From Vulcanimicrobiota bacterium (GTDB lineage: Bacteria > Vulcanimicrobiota > Vulcanimicrobiia > Vulcanimicrobiales > Vulcanimicrobiaceae): DNA of 54,455 bases. The DNA lies in NCBI GenBank assembly GCA_027315245.1, contig DAHUYK010000056.1, positions 1-54,455 of the forward strand, read 5' to 3'. This document shows, one piece after another, positions 31,274 to 39,755 of the stretch. Under the pieces are notes generated by a model. The model did not search any database. It saw only the letters and a program-made list of their open reading frames with translations, and was not told the origin of the DNA. Every line of letters starts with the position of its first letter. Position 1 is the stretch's first letter. A program made the position numbers and the translations under genes.

Positions 31274-32047
31274 CTAGTCGCCTCGAAACGCGGGCGGCCG
31301 CTTTGCCGTAAACGCCTCCACACCTTCGACGAAGTCATGCGTCGTGCCAAGCGCGCGCTGCGCGTCGCGTTCGACGTCGAGCTGCGCTGCAAGATCGTTG
31401 TTCCATCCTTGCGCCATCGCACGCTTCGTCGCGCCGAGCGCCTTTGTCGGAGCAGCGGCGAGCGCCGCGACGAGCTCGTCGCAGCGCGTCTCGAGCGCAT
31501 CGTCGTCGGCGACGCTCCAGATCGCTCCCCACGCATACGCCTGCTCTGCGGTCATCGGCGTTGCGAGAAGTGCGAGGCCCATGGCACGGGCGTGGCCGAC
31601 GAGCCGCGGCAGCATCCACGTACCAGCGGTGTCCGGAAGCAAACCGATGCGCGAAAACGCCTCGACGAACGACGCGGACCGACCGGCGACGACGATATCG
31701 CATGCAAGGGCAAGGTTGGCACCGGCGCCCGCGGCGACGCCGTGGACACGCGCGACGACCGGTTTCGGCAGGTCGCGCATTGCAAGAACGAGCGGCGTGT
31801 AGTGACGCTCGACGTGTGCGCCCAGGTCATACGCTGCTTGCGCTTCACCGAGGTCCTGACCGGCGCAGAACGCTCGTCCGCGAGCGCAGAGGAGAACGGC
31901 GCGAACCTCGGCCTCGCTCGCCGCACGCGCGAACGCGACCCGCAGCGCGTCGAGCATCTCGGCGGTCAGCGCATTTAAGCGCTCGGGCCGGTTGAGCGTC
32001 ACGCGCATCGCGCCGTTCTCGACCGCGACGATCACCGTCTCGCTCAT
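31274..32047 (-). CDS. Enoyl-CoA hydratase/isomerase (PaaG/PaaF-like)
   Basis: RPERLNALT, GRAFCAGQDLGEA, HGVAAGAGANLALACDIVVAG. Confidence 0.9.
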   Translation of the reverse strand: MSETVIVAVENGAMRVTLNRPERLNALTAEMLDALRVAFARAASEAEVRAVLLCARGRAFCAGQDLGEAQAAYDLGAHVERHYTPLVLAMRDLPKPVVARVHGVAAGAGANLALACDIVVAGRSASFVEAFSRIGLLPDTAGTWMLPRLVGHARAMGLALLATPMTAEQAYAWGAIWSVADDDALETRCDELVAALAAAPTKALGATKRAMAQGWNNDLAAQLDVERDAQRALGTTHDFVEGVEAFTAKRPPAFRGD

Positions 32048-33129
32048 ATCAGTTGCGCCGCGATCGCGTCGACGTCGAGCTCGACGCGATCGGTCACCGG
32101 ATGGCTCTGGCACATGAGCACGACACCGCTGCGCACTTCGTAGTCCTCGAGCGCAAAATGTACGTCCATATCGACTTCTCCCGTCACGAGTTGAGCGCGG
32201 CACGACGAGCAGATGCCCGACTTACACGAGTAGGGAAGATCGATGCCGTTGCGTAGCCCTGCATCGAGAATCGATTCTCGGCCTTTGTTGACGTCGAACT
32301 CGCGCACCGTCCCGTCCACGAGCACACTCGCGCGACAGCGTTCCTCGTGCGGCGCGGCCGCAGGCCTGCCGGCATCCCGCCGTGTCGCGCGATCGGTCGT
32401 GAAGCGCTCGACGACGATGCGCGAACGATCGAATCCGCGTTCGTCGAGTGCCGCCGTGACGCCCTCCATCATCGATTCAGGGCCGCAGAGGAAGACGGCG
32501 TCGACGTCGTCGAGATCGATCCAGCGCTCTGTGATCCCGCAGATACGATCGCGATCGATGCGTCCGTTGAACAACTCGATCTCTTGCCGTTCGCGACTCG
32601 TCACGAAGATGACAGCGAGACGCTCGATATACCGGTCTTTCAATGCAAGCAGTTCGTCTCGGAACATCGTCGACGACGACGAACGGTTGCCGTAGACGAG
32701 CGTGAAGCGGCTGGAGCGCTCGATCGCGAGCGTCGTTTCGATGAGCGAGAGCACGGGTGTGATGCCGCTGCCCGCGGCAAAGGCGAGGTAATGCCGTCGC
32801 TGTGCCGGATCGAGCGGCAGAAAGAATCGTCCCTCCGGCGGCGCGACGTCGAGCCGCATTCCCGATGCCAGCGCCGCATGCGCCCATGCGGAGAAACGCC
32901 CGTCGTCGACGCGCTTGATGGCAACGCGAAGTCGCCCTTGGAGAGGGCTGGAACAGATCGAATACGATCGTCGCTCGTCCGCTCCGTCGATCCTCGTGCG
33001 CAGGGTGAGATACTGGCCTTGAGTGAAGGCGAACTCGTCGCGCAGCCGCTCGGGAACGTCGAACTCGACCACGATGGCGTCGCGCGTCTCCTTACGCACC
33101 GCGCGAACGGTCAAGGGATGAAACCTCAT
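32044..33129 (-). CDS. paaE: Phenylacetyl-CoA epoxidase reductase subunit
   Basis: FNR-like RRSYSICSSP and AGSGITPVLSLI plus C-terminal ferredoxin YSCKSGICSSCRAQLVTGEVDM. Confidence 0.94.
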   Translation of the reverse strand: MRFHPLTVRAVRKETRDAIVVEFDVPERLRDEFAFTQGQYLTLRTRIDGADERRSYSICSSPLQGRLRVAIKRVDDGRFSAWAHAALASGMRLDVAPPEGRFFLPLDPAQRRHYLAFAAGSGITPVLSLIETTLAIERSSRFTLVYGNRSSSSTMFRDELLALKDRYIERLAVIFVTSRERQEIELFNGRIDRDRICGITERWIDLDDVDAVFLCGPESMMEGVTAALDERGFDRSRIVVERFTTDRATRRDAGRPAAAPHEERCRASVLVDGTVREFDVNKGRESILDAGLRNGIDLPYSCKSGICSSCRAQLVTGEVDMDVHFALEDYEVRSGVVLMCQSHPVTDRVELDVDAIAAQLI

Positions 33130-33139
33130 GAAACGGCGT

Positions 33140-33703
33140 TCAAAACGGCTTGACGTACTCGAACGGCTCGTCGCATGCGTTGCATCGGTAGAGCGCCTTG
33201 CACGGCGTCGCCCCGAAACGCGAGAGTTCTCGCACCGAGCCGGAGCCGCACCGCGGACAGCGCGCATGCGGCGCTGGCGGAGCGATGCCCGCGGCGCGTA
33301 GGCGCTCGTGCCCGCGCTCCGTTATCCAGTCCGTGGACCACGGCGGGGCGATTCGCACGCCGACGCGCACGTCCTTGGCGCCATGCTCGCGCAGCGTGCG
33401 CACGACGTCGCCCTGGATGACCTGCGTCGCCGGACACCCTGAGTACGTCGGCGTGAGCGCGACGACGACCGTGTCCCCGTCGAGGCGGACGTCACGAACG
33501 ATGCCGAGGTCGGTGATCGACACAAAAGGCATCTCAGGGTCCGGCACGTCGTCGAGGATGCGATACATCGCTTCGATGCGGTCTCTCGTCCTTCGACTCC
33601 GCTCACTGCGTTCGCTACGCTCAGGATGACAAATCCGCTCACTGCGTTCGCTACGCGCAGGATGACAAACGGTGCTGGGCTCAGGATGACCGGCCTTCAC
33701 CAT
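33140..33703 (-). CDS. paaD: Phenylacetyl-CoA epoxidase subunit PaaD; conserved start ATG 33568, alternative ATG 33703 includes a repeat-encoded extension
   Basis: MYRILDDVPDPEMPFVSITDLGIVRDV, TPTYSGCPATQVI, CPRCGS...CNACDEPFEYVKPF. Confidence 0.9.
   Translation of the reverse strand: MVKAGHPEPSTVCHPARSERSERICHPERSERSERSRRTRDRIEAMYRILDDVPDPEMPFVSITDLGIVRDVRLDGDTVVVALTPTYSGCPATQVIQGDVVRTLREHGAKDVRVGVRIAPPWSTDWITERGHERLRAAGIAPPAPHARCPRCGSGSVRELSRFGATPCKALYRCNACDEPFEYVKPF
33588..33690. repeat. Dispersed CHPERSERS-type repeat, about 2.5 units
   Basis: gtccttcgactccgctcactgcgttcgctacgctcaggatgacaaa then tccgctcactgcgttcgctacgcgcaggatgacaaac then tgctgggctcaggatgac; same core at 39480-39507 and 39617-39711. 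Confidence 0.9.
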
Positions 33704-34458
33704 CGCGCCTCCGGCATCGCGCGCGGCAGTACCTGCATCTCTGCGAGCATGTATCCGAGCGCCTCGGTGTGGACGCCCTGCTTTCCGCCGCGCTGCGTCC
33801 ACGTGCCGGCCGGCACCGTCAGCGTTGCCGCCGAAAACGCCTCGTGGACGCGCTCGAGCCACGGATCGCGCAGGCGCTCGGGCGCAAAACCCGTGCCGTT
33901 CGCGGCCATCTCGTCGTCGAGCCGATCCCCGATGAACAGCTCGCCGGTGAATCGCCAAAGGCCATCGGCAGCGCGTTGCATCCGCGCATGGCTCTCCGGC
34001 GTTCCGTCACCCAGGCGGATGAGCCAATCCTGGCTGCGACGTAGATGATAGCGCACTTCCTTGAGCGCTTTCTGCGCGATCGCAGCGATGCGCTCGTCGC
34101 CCGAACGGGTGAGCTCCCCAAGCGCGAGCGAAGCCCAGAGATCGTAGAAGTAGCTTCGCGCAGTGGTATCGGCGAAGTCGCCGTTCTCGTGCTCCACGAG
34201 CAGAACGTTGCAGAATTCACGCGCGTCCCGGTGAAAGGTCAAAGCATCTTCGTCGCGCCCGCGCGCCTCCAACTCGCCGGCATACGATAGCCAAAGACGA
34301 GCCTGCCCGAACAAGTCGAGCGCGACGTTCGCCAGGGCAACGTCCTCTTCCATGACCGGCGCGTGACCCACCCACGCGCAGAGCCGTTGCGCGAGGACGA
34401 GCGCGTTGTCTCCGAAGCGCAGCGGGTACTCCGCCGGCACGCGCGTCGCCGTCCTCAC
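33697..34458 (-). CDS. paaC: Phenylacetyl-CoA epoxidase structural subunit PaaC
   Basis: LRFGDNALVLAQRLCAWVGHAPVMEEDVALANVALDLFGQARL; GTG start overlaps paaB stop. Confidence 0.95.
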   Translation of the reverse strand: MRTATRVPAEYPLRFGDNALVLAQRLCAWVGHAPVMEEDVALANVALDLFGQARLWLSYAGELEARGRDEDALTFHRDAREFCNVLLVEHENGDFADTTARSYFYDLWASLALGELTRSGDERIAAIAQKALKEVRYHLRRSQDWLIRLGDGTPESHARMQRAADGLWRFTGELFIGDRLDDEMAANGTGFAPERLRDPWLERVHEAFSAATLTVPAGTWTQRGGKQGVHTEALGYMLAEMQVLPRAMPEARW

Positions 34459-34739
34459 AGGTGCTTCACACCCTCGGGAACGTGATAGAACGTTGGGTGG
34501 CGGTACGCCTTGTCTTCCGACGGCTCGAAAAACTCCTCGCTCTGCGCCGGATCCGTCGCGTGCACGTGCTCGGATCGCACGACCCAAATTGACACGCCTT
34601 CGTTGCGGCGCGTGTAGAGGTCGCGTGCGCTCTCCAGTGCCATGCGTTCGTCCGCAGCATGAAGGCTGCCGACGTGCTTGTGCGCGAGCCCCGCTTCGCT
34701 GCGCACGAATATCTCCCACTGCGGCCAATCGTTCTTCAC
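34455..34739 (-). CDS. paaB: Phenylacetyl-CoA epoxidase subunit PaaB
   Basis: [50 protein letters not shown]. Confidence 0.97.
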   Translation of the reverse strand: MKNDWPQWEIFVRSEAGLAHKHVGSLHAADERMALESARDLYTRRNEGVSIWVVRSEHVHATDPAQSEEFFEPSEDKAYRHPTFYHVPEGVKHL

Positions 34740-35713
34740 GCAGCCTCACTTCCGGCGCGTTTACGCGCATGCTCGGCGGCGGCGTCGCGTACCCACGCGC
34801 CGTCGTTCCACGCGTCGACGCGCGCGCTCAGCCGTTCTCTATTACACGGCCCGTCGCCGCCAACGACACGGTAGAACTCGTCCCAATCGACCGGGCCGAT
34901 CTCGTAGTGCTGCGTCTCCTCGTTCCAGCGTAGCTGCGGATCGGGAATCGTCAAGCGTAGGCGTTCCGCCTGCGGCACGGTCTGATCGATGAACTTCTGC
35001 CGCAGCTCATCGTTCGTGAAGAGCTTGATCTTCCAGCGAAGCGACTGTTCATTGTGCACCGACGCCGCATCGGGCGGCCCGAACATCATTACCGACGGCC
35101 ACCACCATCGGTCGAGTGCATCTTGCGCCATGGCGCGTTGCGGCGGCGTACCGTGCGCGAGCGTCCACATGATATCGAAACCTTGACGCTGGTGAAAACT
35201 CTCCTCCTTGCAGATGCGGACCATCGCGCGCGCATACGGACCGTACGAGCAGCGTGTAATTGGAATTTGATTGATGATCGCCGCGCCGTCGACGAGCCAG
35301 CCGATCGCACCGACGTCGGCCCAGGTCAGCGTCGGATAGTTGAAGATACTGGAATACTTTGCCTTGCCTGCATGCAGCGCCGCCACGAGTTCGTCGCGCG
35401 GCGTTCCCAGGGACTCAGCGGCGCTATAAAGGTACAGCCCGTGTCCCGCTTCGTCTTGGACCTTCGCAAGCAGAATTAGCTTGCGATGGAGCGACGGCGC
35501 ACGGGTGATCCAATTCCCCTCCGGCAGCATGCCGACGATCTCGGAGTGAGCGTGCTGCGATATCTGGCGCGTGAGTGTCTTACGATACGCATCCGGCATC
35601 CAGTCCGGTGGCTCAATCTTCAGTGCGCGGTCGAGGCGGCTCTCGAAGCACTGCTGCCGGGCGTCGTCCGGCTCGGGGCGACCTTCGATGCCGTCGCTCA
35701 TCGACGTGTACAC
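34736..35713 (-). CDS. paaA: Phenylacetyl-CoA epoxidase catalytic subunit PaaA
   Basis: [55 protein letters not shown]. Confidence 0.97.
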   Translation of the reverse strand: MYTSMSDGIEGRPEPDDARQQCFESRLDRALKIEPPDWMPDAYRKTLTRQISQHAHSEIVGMLPEGNWITRAPSLHRKLILLAKVQDEAGHGLYLYSAAESLGTPRDELVAALHAGKAKYSSIFNYPTLTWADVGAIGWLVDGAAIINQIPITRCSYGPYARAMVRICKEESFHQRQGFDIMWTLAHGTPPQRAMAQDALDRWWWPSVMMFGPPDAASVHNEQSLRWKIKLFTNDELRQKFIDQTVPQAERLRLTIPDPQLRWNEETQHYEIGPVDWDEFYRVVGGDGPCNRERLSARVDAWNDGAWVRDAAAEHARKRAGSEAA

Positions 35714-35714
35714 G

Positions 35715-37775
35715 TCAAACCCCCGCGGGCGCTCGCAGCACCGGCACGTGCGCTTGCGTCGCGTTCATCGTGAGCAGATCGTATTGCGCGACGACGACGT
35801 CGTTTTGGTTGAAGATCGTCACCGACCAGCGCACCTCGCCGTACTCGGGCTTGCGCGGCGCCTTCTCCTTCACGGCCAGGCGTACGTGCATCGTGTCGCC
35901 GGGATAGACCGGCTGGAGAAATCGCAACCCTTCCAAGCCGTAGTTCGCGAGCACGGGCCCGAGCTCGGGCCGTACGAAGAGGCCAGCAGCGAACGAGAGC
36001 ACGAGGTAGCCGTGTGCGACGCGACCGTCGAAAAACGGGCTCGCTTTTGCTGCCGCATCGTCCATGTGCGCGTAAAACGCATCGCCCGTAAAACGCGCAA
36101 AGTGCTCGACGTCTTCCAGCGTCACTTCTCGAGCGGGCGTGTAGAACGTATCGCCGGGCTGAAGATCTTCAAATGCGATTTCGAACGGATGGCGCGCCAG
36201 CACGCGCTCTTTTGCACCAGGATTCCACTGACCGCTGATCGTCGCGATCCGTCCGGGCGAACCTTGCACCGCCGTGCGCTGCATGTAATGAAAGATGCCG
36301 CGGACGCCGCCCATCTCTTCGCCGCCGCCGGCGCGTCCCGGGCCACCGTGCACGAGCGGCGCGAGCGGCGACCCATGTCCCGTCTGTTCCTTCGCGCAAT
36401 CACGATCGACGACGAGGACGCGTCCGTGGAACGGAGCGATGCCGAGCACGATCTCGTCGACGCTGCGGGCATCGTAGCCGAAGACCGAGGCGACGAGGCT
36501 TCCCTCGCCACGGTTCGCGATTGCGACCGCGTCGTCAATGCTTTGGTACGGCATGATCGTCGTCACGGGCCCAAAGGCCTCGACGCTATGCACGCGGTCG
36601 GCCTCCAAAGGCCGATCGCAGCGTAACACGACCGGCGACATGAACGCCCCCGCGGTATCGTCGGCGCCCACGGCTTCGACGTGAGCGGGATCACCGTAGA
36701 CGACGGCCGCTTCGCGCTGCAGCTCGGCGATGCGTGCGCGCACGTCGTCGCGCTGCGCGGTACTGACGAGCGCGCCCATCGTCACGCCCTCCGAACGCGG
36801 ATTTCCGACGACGACCCTCTCGAGACGCGAGACGAGCGCGCGCTCTACATCGTCGATCCACGCAACGGGAACGACGGCACGGCGAATGCACGTGCAGCGT
36901 TGCCCGGCTTTCGTCGTGACCTCGCGTACGATCTCTTTGACGAAGAGATCGAACTCAGGCGTTCCGGGACCCGAGTCGGGGCCAAGAATCGCAGCGTTGA
37001 GCGAGTCCCGCTCGGCGACGAAACGCACGGCGTTGAGAACGATCGCCGGCTTTTCTTGCAGTGCAACGGAAGTCGAGCGCGATCCCGTAAACGAGACGGC
37101 GTCTTGACCGTTGAGGTGATCGAGCATGTCGCCGAGAGAGCCGGCGACGAACTGGATGCTGCCCTTGGGGAATATCTCGGAGGCCACGATCTCTTCGAAG
37201 AGCGCCTGCGCGACGTACGCTGAGGGTGTCGCGGGTTTCTCGATCACCGGCACTCCGGCGATGATCGCGGGCGCAAGCTTCTCAAGCATGCCCCAGCACG
37301 GAAAGTTGTACGCGTTGATGTGCACCGCGACGCCCTGCAGCGGCGTGAGGATGTGGCGCCCCGCGAACGTTCCGGCCTTCGAGAGCGGCTCGATGGCGCC
37401 GTCGAGGGCAACACGCGCGTTCGGAAGTTCCCGGCGTGCCTTCGACGCAAACGAAAAGAGCGTCATGATGCCGCCGTCGACGTCGACGAATGCGTCCTTT
37501 GCGGTTGCGCCCGTGTCGTACGACAGCTCGTAGAGCCGCTGCTTGCGGTCGTTCAAGTAGAGCGCGAGACGCTTGATCATGTCCGCGCGTTCGTGGAAGG
37601 TGAGTCGCCGGAGCGCTGGTCCGCCGCCCGTGCGCGCATGATCGAGCACGGCGGTGAAATCGATCCCGTTGCTCGAGACGCGTGCCACGACCCGTCCGTC
37701 GACGGCTGAGCAGACGTCGACGAAGCCCTCTCGAGCCTCGAACCACGTATCCTTCACGTAACTGCGAACGTTCAC
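35715..37775 (-). CDS. paaZ: Bifunctional oxepin-CoA hydrolase / 3-oxo-5,6-dehydrosuberyl-CoA semialdehyde dehydrogenase
   Basis: ALDH domain ([21 protein letters not shown]) fused to MaoC-like C-terminus ([32 protein letters not shown]). Confidence 0.95.
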   Translation of the reverse strand: MNVRSYVKDTWFEAREGFVDVCSAVDGRVVARVSSNGIDFTAVLDHARTGGGPALRRLTFHERADMIKRLALYLNDRKQRLYELSYDTGATAKDAFVDVDGGIMTLFSFASKARRELPNARVALDGAIEPLSKAGTFAGRHILTPLQGVAVHINAYNFPCWGMLEKLAPAIIAGVPVIEKPATPSAYVAQALFEEIVASEIFPKGSIQFVAGSLGDMLDHLNGQDAVSFTGSRSTSVALQEKPAIVLNAVRFVAERDSLNAAILGPDSGPGTPEFDLFVKEIVREVTTKAGQRCTCIRRAVVPVAWIDDVERALVSRLERVVVGNPRSEGVTMGALVSTAQRDDVRARIAELQREAAVVYGDPAHVEAVGADDTAGAFMSPVVLRCDRPLEADRVHSVEAFGPVTTIMPYQSIDDAVAIANRGEGSLVASVFGYDARSVDEIVLGIAPFHGRVLVVDRDCAKEQTGHGSPLAPLVHGGPGRAGGGEEMGGVRGIFHYMQRTAVQGSPGRIATISGQWNPGAKERVLARHPFEIAFEDLQPGDTFYTPAREVTLEDVEHFARFTGDAFYAHMDDAAAKASPFFDGRVAHGYLVLSFAAGLFVRPELGPVLANYGLEGLRFLQPVYPGDTMHVRLAVKEKAPRKPEYGEVRWSVTIFNQNDVVVAQYDLLTMNATQAHVPVLRAPAGV

Positions 37776-37805
37776 GGTCGGCGCATCCTCGGCGAAGAGT
37801 CGTTG

Positions 37806-37821
37806 CCTACCATTTGGTAGG
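37806..37821. promoter_or_regulatory. Predicted TetR-family operator CCTACCA-TT-TGGTAGG
   Basis: Perfect 7-bp inverted repeat with 2-nt spacer in the 53-bp gap between tetR and paaZ. Confidence 0.75.
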
Positions 37822-37828
37822 CTGAGCT

Positions 37829-38422
37829 CTATTGTACCTCCGTGCGCCCGCCGGCGTCAAACGAGCCGCTTCCCTCGAAGACGATGCGACCGATCGCCGA
37901 TGCAATCTCCTGCGCGCCCATGCGGCCGTTCGGCCGGTACCACTCGGCGACGGAGTTCGACATACCGAAGATCAACCGCGTTGCAAGCGCCGGATCGATG
38001 TCTGCTCGCACACTCCGTTCGCGCTGCGCTGCCTGTACGAGGCCGGTAACGGCCGCGTCGAACGTACGGCGTCGTTCCATGGCGGCGCGCTCCGTGCGTG
38101 AGTTTCCGCGAACGCGAAAGAGGACGCTCACCTCGGGCAGCATCGCCATCGTCACGAGCGCGACACGCGTCACGATCGCCTCGAGACGCGCTCGGGGTGC
38201 TCCCTCGCAGGACGCGGGCTCGTCGAGAACGGCAAACAGTGCGGTGAGCGCGCGATCGAGACCGTGCTGCAGAAGCGCTTCCTTCCCGGACACGTGATGG
38301 TAGATGCTCGCTTTCGTGATGCCGGCAGCCCTTGCGATCTCGTCCATTGACGTTGCATCGAAGCCGCGCTGCGCGAAGAGCGCAAAGGCGACGTCCGTGA
38401 GCGAGTCGATGTCGTAGGCCAT
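37829..38422 (-). CDS. TetR family regulator, probable paa repressor (PaaR-like)
   Basis: MAYDIDSLTDVAFALFAQRGFDATSMDEIARAAGITKASIYHHVSGKEALLQHGLDRAL HTH. Confidence 0.9.
   Translation of the reverse strand: MAYDIDSLTDVAFALFAQRGFDATSMDEIARAAGITKASIYHHVSGKEALLQHGLDRALTALFAVLDEPASCEGAPRARLEAIVTRVALVTMAMLPEVSVLFRVRGNSRTERAAMERRRTFDAAVTGLVQAAQRERSVRADIDPALATRLIFGMSNSVAEWYRPNGRMGAQEIASAIGRIVFEGSGSFDAGGRTEVQ
37831..37860 (-). promoter_or_regulatory. Predicted sigma70-like promoter of the paa operon
   Basis: Reverse strand TTGACG (37860-37855) - 18 nt - TACAAT (37836-37831); mostly inside the tetR 3' end; operator immediately downstream. Confidence 0.7.
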
Positions 38423-38480
38423 CGCAGGGAGTATCCTGATTCGCGAGCGGGAGGACCTTTCGGCCACGTCGCACGTTTGC

Positions 38481-39473
38481 ATGGCGATGGAGCTCACACG
38501 CGACGAACTCGTCACGCTCATGCGAAACATGCTCTTGCAGCGCGCCGTCGACACGAGGGGCTTCCAGCTCAACCGCCAGGGCAAGATCGGCATCGCGATG
38601 GGCTCCGAAGGGCACGAGGCGGTTCAGGCAGGTGCTGGACTCGCCTTCGTACGCGGCAAGGACCTTCTCTATCCGTACTATCGAAACACCGGCATCGTCC
38701 TCGCCTGCGGCTTCGACCTCGCCGACGTCTTCCGCTCTCAGTTCGCCCGGGCCACGGATACGACCGGCGGACGCTCGATCATCAATCACGTCACCGCAAA
38801 GAGCAAAGGCATCGCGTCGATCTCGTCGATCATCGCATCGCAGTGCACGCATGCCGTCGGTGCCGCGTTCGCGCTGCAACACCGCCGCGAAACCGATCGC
38901 GTGGTCCTGTGCACGTTCGGAGAAGGCGCCACGAGCGAAGGCGAGTGGCACGAAGCCGTCAACTTCGCGGCGATTCACCGCTTGCCGGTGATCTTTCTGT
39001 GCGAAAACAATCAGTGGGCGATCTCCACGCACATCAGCAAGCAGATGCACAATCCTAGCGTCGCGGAGCGCGCAGAGGGATATGGATTCGAGGGTATCGC
39101 TGTTGACGGATTCGATCCAGTCGCTGTTTATGCGGCGGTGCGCACCGCGCGTGAAAAGGCCGTCGCGGGCTCTGGCCCGACGCTCGTCGAGGCCACGTGC
39201 TACCGCTTCCTGTCGCACACGACCGACGACGACGAGCGCACGTATCGCACGCGTGAAGAGGTTGCGGCGCAACGAGCGAACGATCCCGTCCCGCGCTTCG
39301 AGAAGCGTCTCATCGAACAGGGGGTGCTCACGGCAGACGAGATCGAAACGATGCGTCAAGACATCACGCGCATCGTCAACGAGACGACCGACGCCGTCGA
39401 GAGCGAGCCCCTTCCCTTGCCCGAGTCACTCTATACGAACGTCTATGCGGGACCAGCGGGCCCTTGGTGCTAA
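38481..39473 (+). CDS. Thiamine-diphosphate-dependent 2-oxoacid dehydrogenase E1 component, alpha subunit
   Basis: MGSEGHEAVQAGAGLAF, YPYYRNTGIVLACG, CTFGEGATSEGEWHEAVNFAAIHRLPVIFLCENNQWAIST. Confidence 0.92.
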   Translation: MAMELTRDELVTLMRNMLLQRAVDTRGFQLNRQGKIGIAMGSEGHEAVQAGAGLAFVRGKDLLYPYYRNTGIVLACGFDLADVFRSQFARATDTTGGRSIINHVTAKSKGIASISSIIASQCTHAVGAAFALQHRRETDRVVLCTFGEGATSEGEWHEAVNFAAIHRLPVIFLCENNQWAISTHISKQMHNPSVAERAEGYGFEGIAVDGFDPVAVYAAVRTAREKAVAGSGPTLVEATCYRFLSHTTDDDERTYRTREEVAAQRANDPVPRFEKRLIEQGVLTADEIETMRQDITRIVNETTDAVESEPLPLPESLYTNVYAGPAGPWC

Positions 39474-39479
39474 CGCCCT

Positions 39480-39507
39480 TCGTCCTTCGACTTCGCTCAG
39501 GATGACA
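39480..39507. repeat. Short copy of the dispersed CHPERSERS-type repeat
   Basis: tcgtccttcgacttcgctcaggatgaca. Confidence 0.8.
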
Positions 39508-39562
39508 ACGCTTGCAGTCGAACCACCGACGCGAGCCTTTACCATCCGAATCCTGGGAAGAA

Positions 39563-39580
39563 GCCGCGCGGTAGCGCGGC
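39563..39580 (+). terminator. Probable intrinsic terminator after E1-alpha gene
   Basis: GCCGCGC-GGTA-GCGCGGC perfect 7-bp stem followed by atccTTTT. Confidence 0.5.
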
Positions 39581-39616
39581 ATCCTTTTGCGCGAGCGCAG
39601 AGCCTGCGCCGTTCAC

Positions 39617-39711
39617 TCGTCCTTCGTCCTTCGACTTCGCTCACTGCGTTCGCTACGCTCAGGATGACAAACGCACTTCGCTCACTGCGTTCGCTACGCT
39701 CAGGATGACAA
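39617..39711. repeat. Dispersed CHPERSERS-type repeat, two near-identical units
   Basis: ccttcgacttcgctcactgcgttcgctacgctcaggatgacaaacgcacttcgctcactgcgttcgctacgctcaggatgacaaac. Confidence 0.9.
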
Positions 39712-39755
39712 ACTTCGGAGTCGCTACGTTCTGGATGGCGGGCGCGCGGTGCGCT

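Noticed and set aside
33588-33711. CRISPR-like interpretation of the repeated units here and at 39617-39711
   Set aside because: Units are adjacent or truncated with no constant-length unique spacers and no cas genes; fits a dispersed intergenic repeat.
37857-39359. 500-aa reverse-strand ORF spanning tetR and E1-alpha
   Set aside because: Arg-rich, no motif, overlaps two genes with clear homology; antisense ORF of a high-GC genome.
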